From Burkholderia guangdongensis (GTDB lineage: Bacteria; Pseudomonadota; Gammaproteobacteria; Burkholderiales; Burkholderiaceae): 47,454 bases of DNA. The position numbers were made by a program, and so were the translations under genes. Below the pieces are notes generated by a model. The model made no database searches and had not been told where the DNA came from. It worked only from the letters and a program-made list of their open reading frames with translations. Location of the stretch: assembly GCF_013403875.1 (NCBI RefSeq), contig NZ_JACBNX010000033.1, positions 1 to 47,454 on the forward strand. Direction: 5' to 3'. This document shows positions 32,469-40,599 of the stretch, piece after piece. Numbering within the stretch: the stretch's first letter is position 1; each line of letters starts with the position of its first letter.

Positions 32469-33938
32469 ATGAGCACTGTTCAAGAAACTCTCGCATTGAA
32501 GGATCCGTCGCTGTTCCGCCAGCAGGCGTACATCGACGGCGAATGGCAACCCGCGCAGAGCGGCGAGACGTTCGAGGTCCGCAACCCGGCGACGGGCGGC
32601 CTCGTCGGCACCGTCCCGGCGATGGGCGCGGCCGAGACGCGCCACGCGATCGAAGCGGCGAACGCCGCGTGGGGCGCCTGGCGCAAGAAGACGGCGAAGG
32701 AACGCGCGGCAGTGCTGCGCAAGTGGTACGAGCTGATGGTCGAGAACGCCGACGACCTCGCGCTGATTCTCACGACCGAGCAAGGCAAGTCGCTCACCGA
32801 AGCGAAGGGCGAAATCGGCTACGCGGCATCGTTCCTCGAGTGGTTCGCGGAGGAAGGCAAGCGCGTGTACGGCGACACGATCCCGACGCCGGCGTCCGAC
32901 AAGCGGATCGTCGTGACGAAGGAGCCGATCGGCGTCTGCGCGGCGATCACGCCGTGGAACTTCCCGGCCGCGATGATCACGCGCAAGGTCGGCCCGGCAC
33001 TCGCCGCCGGCTGCCCGATCGTCGTGAAGCCGGCCGAAGCGACGCCGTTCTCGGCGCTCGCGATGGCGGTGCTGGCCGAACGCGCGGGCGTGCCGGCGGG
33101 CGTGTTCAGCGTCGTGACGGGTGACCCGAAGGCGATCGGCGGCGAGCTGACCGGCAACCCGGTCGTGCGCAAGCTGTCGTTCACCGGCTCGACGGCGGTC
33201 GGCCGCCTGCTGATGGCGCAGTGCGCGCCGACGGTCAAGAAGGTGTCGCTCGAGCTCGGCGGCAACGCGCCGTTCATCGTGTTCGACGACGCGGATATCG
33301 ATGCGGCCGTGCAGGGCGCGATCGTGTCGAAGTACCGCAACAGCGGCCAGACCTGCGTGTGCACGAACCGCTTCTACGTGCACGAGCGCGTGTACGACGA
33401 GTTCGCGCAGAAGCTCGCGGGGGCCGTCGGCCAGTTGAAGGTCGGGCGCGGCACGGAAGCCGGCGTCGCGCAGGGCCCGCTGATCAACGAGGCGGCGGTG
33501 CTGAAGGTCGAGGCGCACATCGAGGACGCGCTCGCGAAGGGCGCGCGCATCGCTGCGGGCGGCAAGCGTCACGCGCTCGGCCACGGCTTCTTCGAGCCGA
33601 CCGTGCTGACGGGCGTCACGCCGGCAATGAAGGTCGCGAAGGAAGAGACGTTCGGCCCGGTCGCGCCGCTGTTCAAGTTCAGCTCGGACGACGAGGTGAT
33701 CCAGTTCGCGAACGACACCGAGTTCGGTCTCGCCGCGTACTTCTACAGCCGCGACATCGCGCGCGTGTGGCGCGTGGCCGAGGCGCTCGAGTACGGGATG
33801 GTCGGCGTGAACACCGGCCTGATCTCGAACGAGGTCGCGCCGTTCGGCGGGGTGAAGCAGTCGGGGCTCGGCCGCGAAGGCTCGCACTACGGGATCGACG
33901 ATTACGTCGTGATCAAGTATCTGTGCCTGGCTGTCTGA
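32469..33938 (+). CDS. gabD: Succinate-semialdehyde dehydrogenase (NADP+)
   Basis: A 489-aa aldehyde dehydrogenase oxidising succinic semialdehyde to succinate, feeding GABA carbon to the TCA cycle. N164 (TPWNFP), E262 (SLELGGNAP) and C296 in NSGQTCVCTN are the catalytic residues; the CVC motif with a second Cys at 298 is typical of redox-switched bacterial GabD. FTGSTAVGR (238-246) binds cofactor. Length is standard. A strong bidirectional terminator follows 25 bp after the stop. Confidence 0.95.
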   Translation: MSTVQETLALKDPSLFRQQAYIDGEWQPAQSGETFEVRNPATGGLVGTVPAMGAAETRHAIEAANAAWGAWRKKTAKERAAVLRKWYELMVENADDLALILTTEQGKSLTEAKGEIGYAASFLEWFAEEGKRVYGDTIPTPASDKRIVVTKEPIGVCAAITPWNFPAAMITRKVGPALAAGCPIVVKPAEATPFSALAMAVLAERAGVPAGVFSVVTGDPKAIGGELTGNPVVRKLSFTGSTAVGRLLMAQCAPTVKKVSLELGGNAPFIVFDDADIDAAVQGAIVSKYRNSGQTCVCTNRFYVHERVYDEFAQKLAGAVGQLKVGRGTEAGVAQGPLINEAAVLKVEAHIEDALAKGARIAAGGKRHALGHGFFEPTVLTGVTPAMKVAKEETFGPVAPLFKFSSDDEVIQFANDTEFGLAAYFYSRDIARVWRVAEALEYGMVGVNTGLISNEVAPFGGVKQSGLGREGSHYGIDDYVVIKYLCLAV

Positions 33939-33962
33939 CTCGAAGCGCCGATGCCTGAATGA

Positions 33963-33994
33963 CGAAGAAGGCGGCCCTCGGGCCGCCTTCTTCG
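33963..33994. terminator. Bidirectional terminator between gabD and the chemoreceptor gene
   Basis: CGAAGAAGGCGGCCC and GGGCCGCCTTCTTCG pair perfectly over 15 bp around a 2-nt TC turn. CGTTT follows on the plus side. Genes converge here (gabD plus, chemoreceptor minus), so it can end both. Confidence 0.8.
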
Positions 33995-34011
33995 TTTCCG
34001 GCCCGGGCCCG

Positions 34012-35556
34012 TCAGCGAAACACGCCCACCGCCTCGACGAGCCGCGTCGCCTGCTGCTTCAGGCTCTCGGACGCCGCCGCGCTCTGCTCGACCAGCGCCG
34101 CGTTCTGCTGCGTGATCGTGTCCAGATGCACGACCGCCTGATCGACCTGCGCGACGCCCGTGCTCTGCTCCGCCGTCGACGAGCTGATCTCCGCGATCAG
34201 GTCCGACACGCGCTTCACCTGCGTGACGATGTCCTCCATCGTCTTGCCCGCGTCGTCGACGAGCCGCGCGCCCGATTCGACCCGCTCCACGCTCGCGCCG
34301 ATCAGCGTCTTGATCTCCTTCGCCGCGTTCGCGCTGCGCTGCGCCAGCGCGCGCACCTCGCCCGCGACGACCGCGAAGCCGCGCCCCTGGTCGCCCGCGC
34401 GCGCCGCCTCGACCGCCGCGTTCAGCGCGAGGATGTTCGTCTGGAACGCGATGCCGTCGATCACGCTGATGATGTCGCCGATCCTGCGCGAGCTGTCGGT
34501 AATCTCGTTCATCGTATTCACGACCTCGGCGACTGCCTGTCCGCCGCGCGCCGCCGCGTCGCTCGCGGAAATCGACAGCTGGTTCGCCTGCAGCGCGGTC
34601 TCGGCATTGCTCGAGACGGTCGCCGTCATCTGCGCCATCGACGACGCGGTCTGCTGCACGCTCGACGCCGCCTGCTCGGTGCGCGAACTGAGGTCGTTGT
34701 TGCCCTGCGCGATCTCGTCGCTCGCGCGCTGCACGTTGAACACCTGCTCGCTGACGTCGTCGACGAGCCAGCGGAACATCAGCCCGAGCTGGCTGATCGT
34801 GCGCAGCGTCATCCCGATTTCATCGACGCGCTCCATCCGCGCGACGCTGCGGCTCTCGCCGGTCGCGACGCGCAGCGCCTGATCGCGCAGTTGCTTCAGC
34901 GGGCGCGCGATCTGCGCGTCGAGCCACAGCCCCGCGAGCGCCGCGGCGACGGCCGTCACGCCGCCGAACGCCGCGAGCCTCACGCCCGTCAGCCCGCACG
35001 CCCAGCCCGCGACGACGACGGCCGGCGCAAGCGCGAGCCACGCCGAATGCAGCCGCGCGCGCACCGACATCGTCTGGAACAGCGATGTGAAACCAAGCAG
35101 CCCCTTGCGGACGATCAACCCCTTGTGGAAACGCTTGCTGCCCGCGCGCCCTTCGCGAAACTCGCGATAAAGCGCGTCGGCCGCGGCGATCTCGTCGCGC
35201 GACGCCTTCGTGCGCACCGACATGTAGCCCTGCGGCCGGCCGTCGCGCATCACCGGCACCGCATTCGCGCGCACCCAGTAGTGATCGCCGTTCTTGCGGC
35301 GGTTCTTGACGAGCGCCGTCCACGGCTCGCCGCCCTTCAGCGTCGACCACATGTCGGCAAACGCTTCCTTCGGCATGTCCGGATGTCGCACGAGGTTGTG
35401 CGGCTGGCCTTCGATCTCCTCGCTGGCAAATCCGCTGACCTGAATGAACGCCGCGTTCGCGTAGGTGATGTAGCTCTGCGCGTCGGTGGTCGACATCAGC
35501 GTCGCATCGTCGGGAAAATCGAACTCTTGCTGCGTGACGGGCTGGTTGTTGCGCAT
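34012..35556 (-). CDS. PAS-containing methyl-accepting chemotaxis protein (Aer-like)
   Basis: A 514-aa receptor. Residues about 15-125 are an N-terminal PAS domain (TYANAAFIQVSGFASEEIEG, HPDMPKEAFADMW), as in Aer. Two adjacent hydrophobic segments lie near 165-215 without a periplasmic domain, then HAMP and the MCP signalling hairpin with the conserved tip FQTNILALNAAVEAARAGDQ. It would sense cytoplasmic redox or energy state and control CheA. The ATG at 35556 has GAGG 8 nt upstream. A FliA-type promoter at 35678-35704 supports co-regulation with motility. Ligand (FAD or haem) cannot be told from sequence alone. Confidence 0.92.
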   Translation of the reverse strand: MRNNQPVTQQEFDFPDDATLMSTTDAQSYITYANAAFIQVSGFASEEIEGQPHNLVRHPDMPKEAFADMWSTLKGGEPWTALVKNRRKNGDHYWVRANAVPVMRDGRPQGYMSVRTKASRDEIAAADALYREFREGRAGSKRFHKGLIVRKGLLGFTSLFQTMSVRARLHSAWLALAPAVVVAGWACGLTGVRLAAFGGVTAVAAALAGLWLDAQIARPLKQLRDQALRVATGESRSVARMERVDEIGMTLRTISQLGLMFRWLVDDVSEQVFNVQRASDEIAQGNNDLSSRTEQAASSVQQTASSMAQMTATVSSNAETALQANQLSISASDAAARGGQAVAEVVNTMNEITDSSRRIGDIISVIDGIAFQTNILALNAAVEAARAGDQGRGFAVVAGEVRALAQRSANAAKEIKTLIGASVERVESGARLVDDAGKTMEDIVTQVKRVSDLIAEISSSTAEQSTGVAQVDQAVVHLDTITQQNAALVEQSAAASESLKQQATRLVEAVGVFR

Positions 35557-35677
35557 GTGACAGGCCTCGAAAAGGGCGAAACGCGCGGCCCGCCTGACGT
35601 CGATCGATCGCGCGGCGGACACGTTCCGGCATCGTGTTCGCCGGCATGTCGGCAACTATGTCAAAAACCTGACCCCA

Positions 35678-35704
35678 CTATCGGGAAAACCCCCGGAAAT
35701 TTTG
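35678..35704 (-). promoter_or_regulatory. FliA (sigma28) promoter of the chemoreceptor gene
   Basis: The minus strand reads CAAAATTT-N11-CCCGATAG, against the consensus TAAAGTTT-N11-GCCGATAA: 12 of 16 positions match with the exact spacing. It lies 122 bp before the chosen start codon. Confidence 0.7.
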
Positions 35705-35782
35705 TCGATTCGCAATCTTCATCGAATCGAACGTTCACGGATGAATTCAGTCGGTCGTTTGAAACGGACAACCGCTCGACGC

Positions 35783-35827
35783 AAAAAAATCGTCCGGCCC
35801 GAGGTCTCCCCCGGAACCGGACGATTT
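35783..35827 (-). terminator. Rho-independent terminator after pcaF
   Basis: On the minus strand AATCGTCCGG and CCGGACGATT pair around an 18-19-nt GC-rich loop and are followed by a run of T. It lies about 75 bp after the thiolase stop codon. Confidence 0.8.
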
Positions 35828-35883
35828 CGATTCGCGATCGCGAAACGCGCCGCTCACGTCGCGGCCGTTTCACTCACGGCGAA

Positions 35884-35913
35884 GCGTCAGATGCGTCAGA
35901 TGCGTCAGATGCG
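35884..35913. repeat. 9-bp tandem repeat spanning the pcaF stop codon
   Basis: GCGTCAGAT is repeated three times. In the gene's direction this reads CGC-ATC-TGA three times in frame, so the last two codons plus the stop are triplicated and two in-frame stop codons follow the first. A pure slippage product; see also the repeat at 41707-41764. Confidence 0.8.
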
Positions 35914-37107
35914 CTCGATCGCGAGCGCGATGCCCTGCCCGACACCGATACACATCGTGCACAGCGCGAAGCGGCCGTTCGTCCGCTGAAGCTGGTACAT
36001 CGCGGTGCCGACGAGACGCGCACCCGACGCGCCGAGCGGGTGGCCGAGCGCAATCGCGCCGCCGTTCGGGTTCACGCGAGGATCGTCGTCCGCGACGCCG
36101 AGCATCCGCATCACCGCCAGACCCTGCGATGCGAACGCCTCGTTCAGCTCGATCACGTCGAACTGGTCGATCGTCATCCCGAGGCGCGCGAGCAGCTTCT
36201 GCGACGCCGGCGCCGGGCCGATGCCCATCACGCGCGGCGCGACGCCCGCGGTCGCGATCCCGAGCACCCGCGCGCGCGGCGTCAGCCCGAAGCGCTTCGC
36301 GGTTTCCTCGTTCGCGAGCAGCAGCGCGGCCGCGCCATCGTTGACGCCCGACGCGTTGCCGGCCGTCACCGTGCCGTCCGGGCGCACGACGCCCTTCAGC
36401 TTCGCGAGTGCCTCGAGCGACGTCTCGCGCGGATGCTCGTCGCGCGACACGACGACCGGATCACCCTTCTTCTGCGCGATCGTGACCGCCACGATCTCCT
36501 CGGCGAGCGTGCCGTCCTGCTGCGCGCGCGCGGCCTTCTGCTGGCTGCGCATCGCGAACAGATCCTGGTCGGCGCGGCTGATGTTGTAATCGGTCGCGAC
36601 GTTTTCGGCGGTCTCCGGCATCGAATCAACGCCGTGCAATTGCTTCATCAGCGGATTGACGAAGCGCCAGCCGATCGTCGTGTCGTAGATGTCGGCCTGG
36701 CGCGCGAACGCGCTCGCGGCCTTGCCCATCACGAACGGCGCGCGCGTCATGCTCTCGACGCCGCCCGCGATCATCAGCCCGGCCTCGCCGGACTTGATCG
36801 CCCGCGCTGCCGCGCCGATCGCGTCCATGCCCGAGCCGCACAGGCGGTTGATCGTCGCGCCCGGCACGACCTGCGGCAATCCCGCGAGCAGCAGCGACAT
36901 CCGTGCGACGTTGCGATTGTCCTCGCCCGCCTGGTTCGCGCAGCCATAGATCACATCGTCGACGGCGGTCCAGTCGACGTCGCGGTTGCGCTCGACGAGC
37001 GCCTTCAGCGGCACGGCGCCCAGATCGTCGGCACGCACGCCGGCCAGTGCGCCGCCGTAGCGCCCGATCGGCGTGCGGATCGCGTCACACAGGAATGCTT
37101 CGGTCAT
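35905..37107 (-). CDS. pcaF: Beta-ketoadipyl-CoA thiolase
   Basis: A 400-aa thiolase that cleaves 3-oxoadipyl-CoA to succinyl-CoA and acetyl-CoA, the last step of the beta-ketoadipate pathway. Nucleophile C90 is in NRLCGSGMDA, and H356 (ALGHPLGASG) and C386 (CTMCIGVGQG) complete the catalytic triad. MTEAFLCDAIRTPIGRYGGAL and the substrate loop HGVDSMPETAENVA are close to PcaF/PaaJ. An acetoacetyl-CoA thiolase role is less likely. It is divergent from an IclR regulator and its C-terminal codons lie in a 9-bp tandem repeat. Confidence 0.92.
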   Translation of the reverse strand: MTEAFLCDAIRTPIGRYGGALAGVRADDLGAVPLKALVERNRDVDWTAVDDVIYGCANQAGEDNRNVARMSLLLAGLPQVVPGATINRLCGSGMDAIGAAARAIKSGEAGLMIAGGVESMTRAPFVMGKAASAFARQADIYDTTIGWRFVNPLMKQLHGVDSMPETAENVATDYNISRADQDLFAMRSQQKAARAQQDGTLAEEIVAVTIAQKKGDPVVVSRDEHPRETSLEALAKLKGVVRPDGTVTAGNASGVNDGAAALLLANEETAKRFGLTPRARVLGIATAGVAPRVMGIGPAPASQKLLARLGMTIDQFDVIELNEAFASQGLAVMRMLGVADDDPRVNPNGGAIALGHPLGASGARLVGTAMYQLQRTNGRFALCTMCIGVGQGIALAIERI

Positions 37108-37218
37108 CAGTGTCTCCTATCGATCAGGACGAGCGCCCGAGCGCCCGCCTTGATTCCATACAAAGTTGCCATCGAAATGGACGCACCCATTGCAGAGATC
37201 GCCCGGATGCGCTTAAAT

Positions 37219-37258
37219 GTTCTATACGCGAACTTAAGATCGAATATCGAACGTTCGA
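37219..37258. promoter_or_regulatory. IclR-type operators between pcaF and the regulator gene
   Basis: GTTC-TATACGC-GAAC (37219-37233) is a 15-bp dyad of the IclR/PobR kind. The perfect 12-bp palindrome TCGAACGTTCGA lies at 37247-37258. The intergenic region between the two divergent genes is 261 bp and otherwise featureless to me. Confidence 0.5.
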
Positions 37259-37368
37259 CGCATCATAGGGAGCACGGGGACTCTGTGTCAAGCGGGCCTA
37301 AAGGGGCCGGTTGGCGCGTCTGTCCCCATGCGCTATCTTCTCCGCTGCATGATATTCCGACAGCCACG

Positions 37369-38154
37369 ATGACTGAAGATTCTCAGGCCAAACCCGGCGA
37401 TTCCTACGTCCAGTCGTTCGCGCGCGGGCTCGCGGTGATCCGCGCGTTCGACGCCGCGCGGCCGGAGCAGACGCTGACCGAAGTGGCATCGGCCACCGGC
37501 CTGACCCGCGCGGGCGCGCGGCGGATCCTGCTCACGCTGCAGACGCTCGGCTACGTCGAGGCCGACGGCCGCCTGTTTCGCCTCACGCCGAAGATTCTCG
37601 ATCTCGGCTTCGCGTATCTGACGTCGATGCCGTTCTGGAGCCTCGCCGATCCGGTGATGGAGCAGCTGTCCGCGCAGATCCACGAAAGCAGCTCGGCCGC
37701 GGTGCTCGACCGCACCGAGATCGTCTACGTGCTGCGCGTGCCGACACTCAAGATCATGACGATCAACCTGTCGATCGGCAGCCGCCTGCCCGCGTACTGC
37801 ACGTCGATGGGCCGCGTGCTGCTGTCCGCGCTCGACGACGCGGCGCTCGACGCCACGCTCGCGCAGAGCGACATCCGCGCGCACACGCCGCACACGATCA
37901 CCGATATCGGCGAGCTCAAGGCCGCGGTCGCGCAGGCGCGGCAGCAGGGCTGGGCGATCGTCGATCAGGAGCTCGAGGTCGGGCTGCTGTCGATCTCGGC
38001 GCCGATCCGCAACCGGCGCGGCCGGATCATCGCCGCGATGAACGTGAGCGGCAATGCGCAGCGGCATTCCGCGCAGCAGATGGTGGAGGAGTTTCTCGGG
38101 CCGCTGCAGCAGGCCGCGCAGACCGTGTCGGAGCTCATCGCGCGGCGCGGCTGA
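37369..38154 (+). CDS. pcaR: IclR-family regulator (PcaR type)
   Basis: A 261-aa IclR-family transcription factor. The N-terminal winged helix reads SFARGLAVIRAFD, then LTEVASATGLTRAGARRILL, and the C-terminal effector domain has the signature SSAAVLDRTEIVYVLRVP and YCTSMGRVLLSAL. This arrangement is typical of PcaR/PobR/CatR-like regulators of aromatic catabolism. It is divergent from pcaF, and pca intermediates are the likely effectors by inference. No good ribosome site precedes the ATG at 37369. It is convergent with an M20 amidohydrolase gene, 5 bp apart. Confidence 0.88.
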   Translation: MTEDSQAKPGDSYVQSFARGLAVIRAFDAARPEQTLTEVASATGLTRAGARRILLTLQTLGYVEADGRLFRLTPKILDLGFAYLTSMPFWSLADPVMEQLSAQIHESSSAAVLDRTEIVYVLRVPTLKIMTINLSIGSRLPAYCTSMGRVLLSALDDAALDATLAQSDIRAHTPHTITDIGELKAAVAQARQQGWAIVDQELEVGLLSISAPIRNRRGRIIAAMNVSGNAQRHSAQQMVEEFLGPLQQAAQTVSELIARRG

Positions 38155-38159
38155 CGCGC

Positions 38160-39347
38160 TCAACGCGCCAGATACCGTTCGACGAGACGTGCCCAGAACG
38201 CCGCGCCGATCGGCAGGTTGCGGTCGTTGAAATCGTACTTCGGGTTGTGGACCATGCAGCCGTCCTCGCCGACGCCGTTGCCGAGCCGCACGAACGCGCC
38301 CGGGCGCTGCTGCAGCATGAACGCGAAATCCTCGCTGCCCATCAGCAGGTCGGCCTGCTCGACGACGTTCTCGGCGCCGACGAGCTCGCGCGCGACCTCG
38401 GCCGCGAAGTCGGTCTCCGCGTCGGAGTTGACGACGACCGGATAGCCCTCGATGTACTCGACCTGCGCGGTCGCGCCGTAGCTCGACGCCTGCGCTTCGG
38501 CGAGCGCGACGATGCGGCGCTTCAGCAGTTCGCGGACGTCGGCGCTGAACGAGCGCACGCTGAGCTGGAGCTGCGCGCTGTTCGCGATCACGTTGTTCGC
38601 GGTGCCGACGTGCATCGAGCCGACGGTGACGACGGCCGGCTGCGTCGGATCGACGTTGCGCGCGACGACCGTCTGCAGCGCCATCACGATGCTCGCCGCG
38701 ACGACGACCGGATCGACGGTCAGATGCGGCCGCGCCGCGTGCCCGCCGACGCCCTCGATCGTGATGATCGCCGTGTCGCCCGCCGACATGAACGGCCCGC
38801 GCCGCATCAGGAACGTGCCGGGCGCGGCGCCCGGATGGTTGTGCATCCCGAACACCGCGTCGCACGGAAAGCGCTCGAACAGCCCGTCCTTGATCATCAT
38901 CTGCGCGCCGCTGTCGAGCCCGCGCTCCTCGGCCGGCTGGAAGTACAGATGCACGGTGCCCGAGAAATTGCGCGTGCGCGCGAGATGCTGCGCGGCGCCG
39001 AGCAGCATCGTCGTATGGCCGTCGTGGCCGCACGCGTGCATCTTGCCGCGCGTCGCGCTCGCGTACGGCAGGCCGGTCGCCTCGACGATCGGCAGCGCGT
39101 CCATGTCCGCGCGGATCCCGACGCTGCGCGCGCCGTCGCCGATGCGCAGCGTGCCGACGACGCCCGTCTTGCCGACGCCGCGCGTGACCTGCCAGCCCCA
39201 TTGTTCGAGCCGCTCGGCGACGAGCGCGGCGGTCTCGACTTCCTCGTACGCGAGTTCCGGATGGCGATGGATGTGATGGCGGATGTCGCGCAGCGCGTCG
39301 GCGGCGGGCATCAGGTCGGCGATTTCGGTGAGAGGGGGGGCGCTCAT
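38160..39347 (-). CDS. M20 family amidohydrolase (hippurate/N-acyl amino acid hydrolase)
   Basis: A 395-aa zinc-dependent peptidase-family M20D protein. It hydrolyses N-acyl amino acids or similar amides in the cytoplasm. Metal ligands are visible: C106 and H108 in MHACGHDGH (103-111), E140/E141 in FQPAEE and a His in NHPG; the dimerisation domain is the central GGHAARPHLTVDP block. AGGAG lies 5 nt before the ATG at 39347, preferred to 39377. Substrate is not predictable; hippurate hydrolase is a database-style name. A TATACT element on this strand near 39406-39411 is a candidate -10. Confidence 0.88.
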   Translation of the reverse strand: MSAPPLTEIADLMPAADALRDIRHHIHRHPELAYEEVETAALVAERLEQWGWQVTRGVGKTGVVGTLRIGDGARSVGIRADMDALPIVEATGLPYASATRGKMHACGHDGHTTMLLGAAQHLARTRNFSGTVHLYFQPAEERGLDSGAQMMIKDGLFERFPCDAVFGMHNHPGAAPGTFLMRRGPFMSAGDTAIITIEGVGGHAARPHLTVDPVVVAASIVMALQTVVARNVDPTQPAVVTVGSMHVGTANNVIANSAQLQLSVRSFSADVRELLKRRIVALAEAQASSYGATAQVEYIEGYPVVVNSDAETDFAAEVARELVGAENVVEQADLLMGSEDFAFMLQQRPGAFVRLGNGVGEDGCMVHNPKYDFNDRNLPIGAAFWARLVERYLAR

Positions 39348-39622
39348 GGGGGCTCCTGCTGGGTGATTTGTGTCCACGCGCGCAAGACGGCGCGGAAGGC
39401 GGATCAGTATATCGGGCCGAGGCGCCAGAATAAGCGACGCGCGCCCGCCTCACCCGCTATACGGGCTTCCACTAAGCACGCTCCGGCTATTTTGTCTTGA
39501 TAATCTCGCACGATCGCCGGTCGGCATCCGTCCGGCGAATCGGTCAGCCCGACGCACCGACGTGCCGGGGCGGGCAACAGCGCGGCACAACCGCGATCCA
39601 TCGAACTACACGAGGAGTCACA

Positions 39623-40405
39623 GTGAAAAAAATTCTTGCCGCCTTGACGGTTGCCCTGCTCGCCGCATCGACCGGCAGCGCCTATGCGAAGGACTGGTCG
39701 ACGATCCGCTTCGGCGTCGACGCCAGCTATGCGCCGTTCGAATCGAAGGCGCCGGACGGCAAGCTCGTCGGCTTCGATATCGACCTCGGCACCGAAATCT
39801 GCAAGCGCCTGAACGCGAAGTGCGTGTGGGTCGAGAATGACTTTGACGGGATGATCCCCGCGCTGAAGGCGAAGAAGTTCGACGGCGTGCTGTCGTCGAT
39901 GTCGATGACGCCGCAGCGCGAAGAGCAGATCGCGTTCTCCAGCAAGCTGTTCAACACGCCGACGCGCCTCGTCACGAAGAAGGGCGCGAGCCTGCTGCCG
40001 ACGGCCGACTCGCTGAAGGGCAAGACGGTCGGCGTCGAGCAGGGGACGATCCAGGAAACCTACGCGAAGACGTACTGGGCGCCGAAGGGCGTGCAGGTCG
40101 TGCCGTATCAGAATCAGGACCAGGTGTACTCGGATCTGATCTCGGGCCGTCTCGACGCGGCGCTGCAGGACGCGGTGCAGGCCGACATCGGCTTCCTGAA
40201 GACGCCGCGCGGCACGGGCTTCCAGTTCGCGGGCGGCGATATCGACGATCCGAAGACGCTCGGCTCCGGCGCCGGCATCGGCCTGCGCAAGGAAGACACC
40301 GACCTGAAGCAGAAGCTCGACGGCGCGATCGCCGGAATGCTGAAGGACGGCACGTACCAGAAGATCGAGAAGAAATACTTCACGTTCGACGTGTACGGCA
40401 AGTAA
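39623..40405 (+). CDS. Periplasmic basic amino-acid ABC binding protein
   Basis: A 260-aa family 3 solute-binding protein (HisJ/ArgT-like). It begins with a signal peptide (MKKILAALTVALLAASTGSA, cleavage near YA-K). Then come IRFGVDASYAPFESKAPDGK and GFDIDLGTEICKRL, the classical Lys/Arg/Orn/His-binding motifs, and MTPQREEQIAFSS. It captures cationic amino acids for a HisQMP-type permease not present nearby. The start is the GTG at 39623, set by GAGGAG 5 nt upstream. A strong terminator follows, so it is monocistronic. Confidence 0.92.
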   Translation: MKKILAALTVALLAASTGSAYAKDWSTIRFGVDASYAPFESKAPDGKLVGFDIDLGTEICKRLNAKCVWVENDFDGMIPALKAKKFDGVLSSMSMTPQREEQIAFSSKLFNTPTRLVTKKGASLLPTADSLKGKTVGVEQGTIQETYAKTYWAPKGVQVVPYQNQDQVYSDLISGRLDAALQDAVQADIGFLKTPRGTGFQFAGGDIDDPKTLGSGAGIGLRKEDTDLKQKLDGAIAGMLKDGTYQKIEKKYFTFDVYGK

Positions 40406-40428
40406 GCCGCGGTTTCGACTGCGCAGCG

Positions 40429-40458
40429 ACGGGCTCCGCGAGGAGCCCGTTTGTTTTT
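40429..40458 (+). terminator. Rho-independent terminator after the amino-acid binding protein
   Basis: ACGGGCTCC and GGAGCCCGT form a 9-bp stem with a GCGA tetraloop, followed by TTGTTTTT. It lies 24 bp downstream of the stop codon. Confidence 0.9.
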
Positions 40459-40599
40459 GTGCGGCGCACTCGCCGGCATCCACGGCGCGCGAAGCGTGGC
40501 GCGCGGCCGCCGGTTTGATCGCCGCGCGCCGGGCGGCGTACAATCGTTCGACCTCCGAGACACGATCGACGGCGGCCATCGGGCCGCGTCCACGCCATC

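Noticed and set aside
37212..37238. A third PmrA-type box near pcaF
   Set aside because: CTTAAA and CTTAAG are present, but 15 bp apart instead of 5, so the motif does not fit.
34126..37368. Upstream part of a 1342-codon plus-strand ORF
   Set aside because: Antisense of the chemoreceptor and pcaF genes; only the part from 37369 (IclR protein) has family support.
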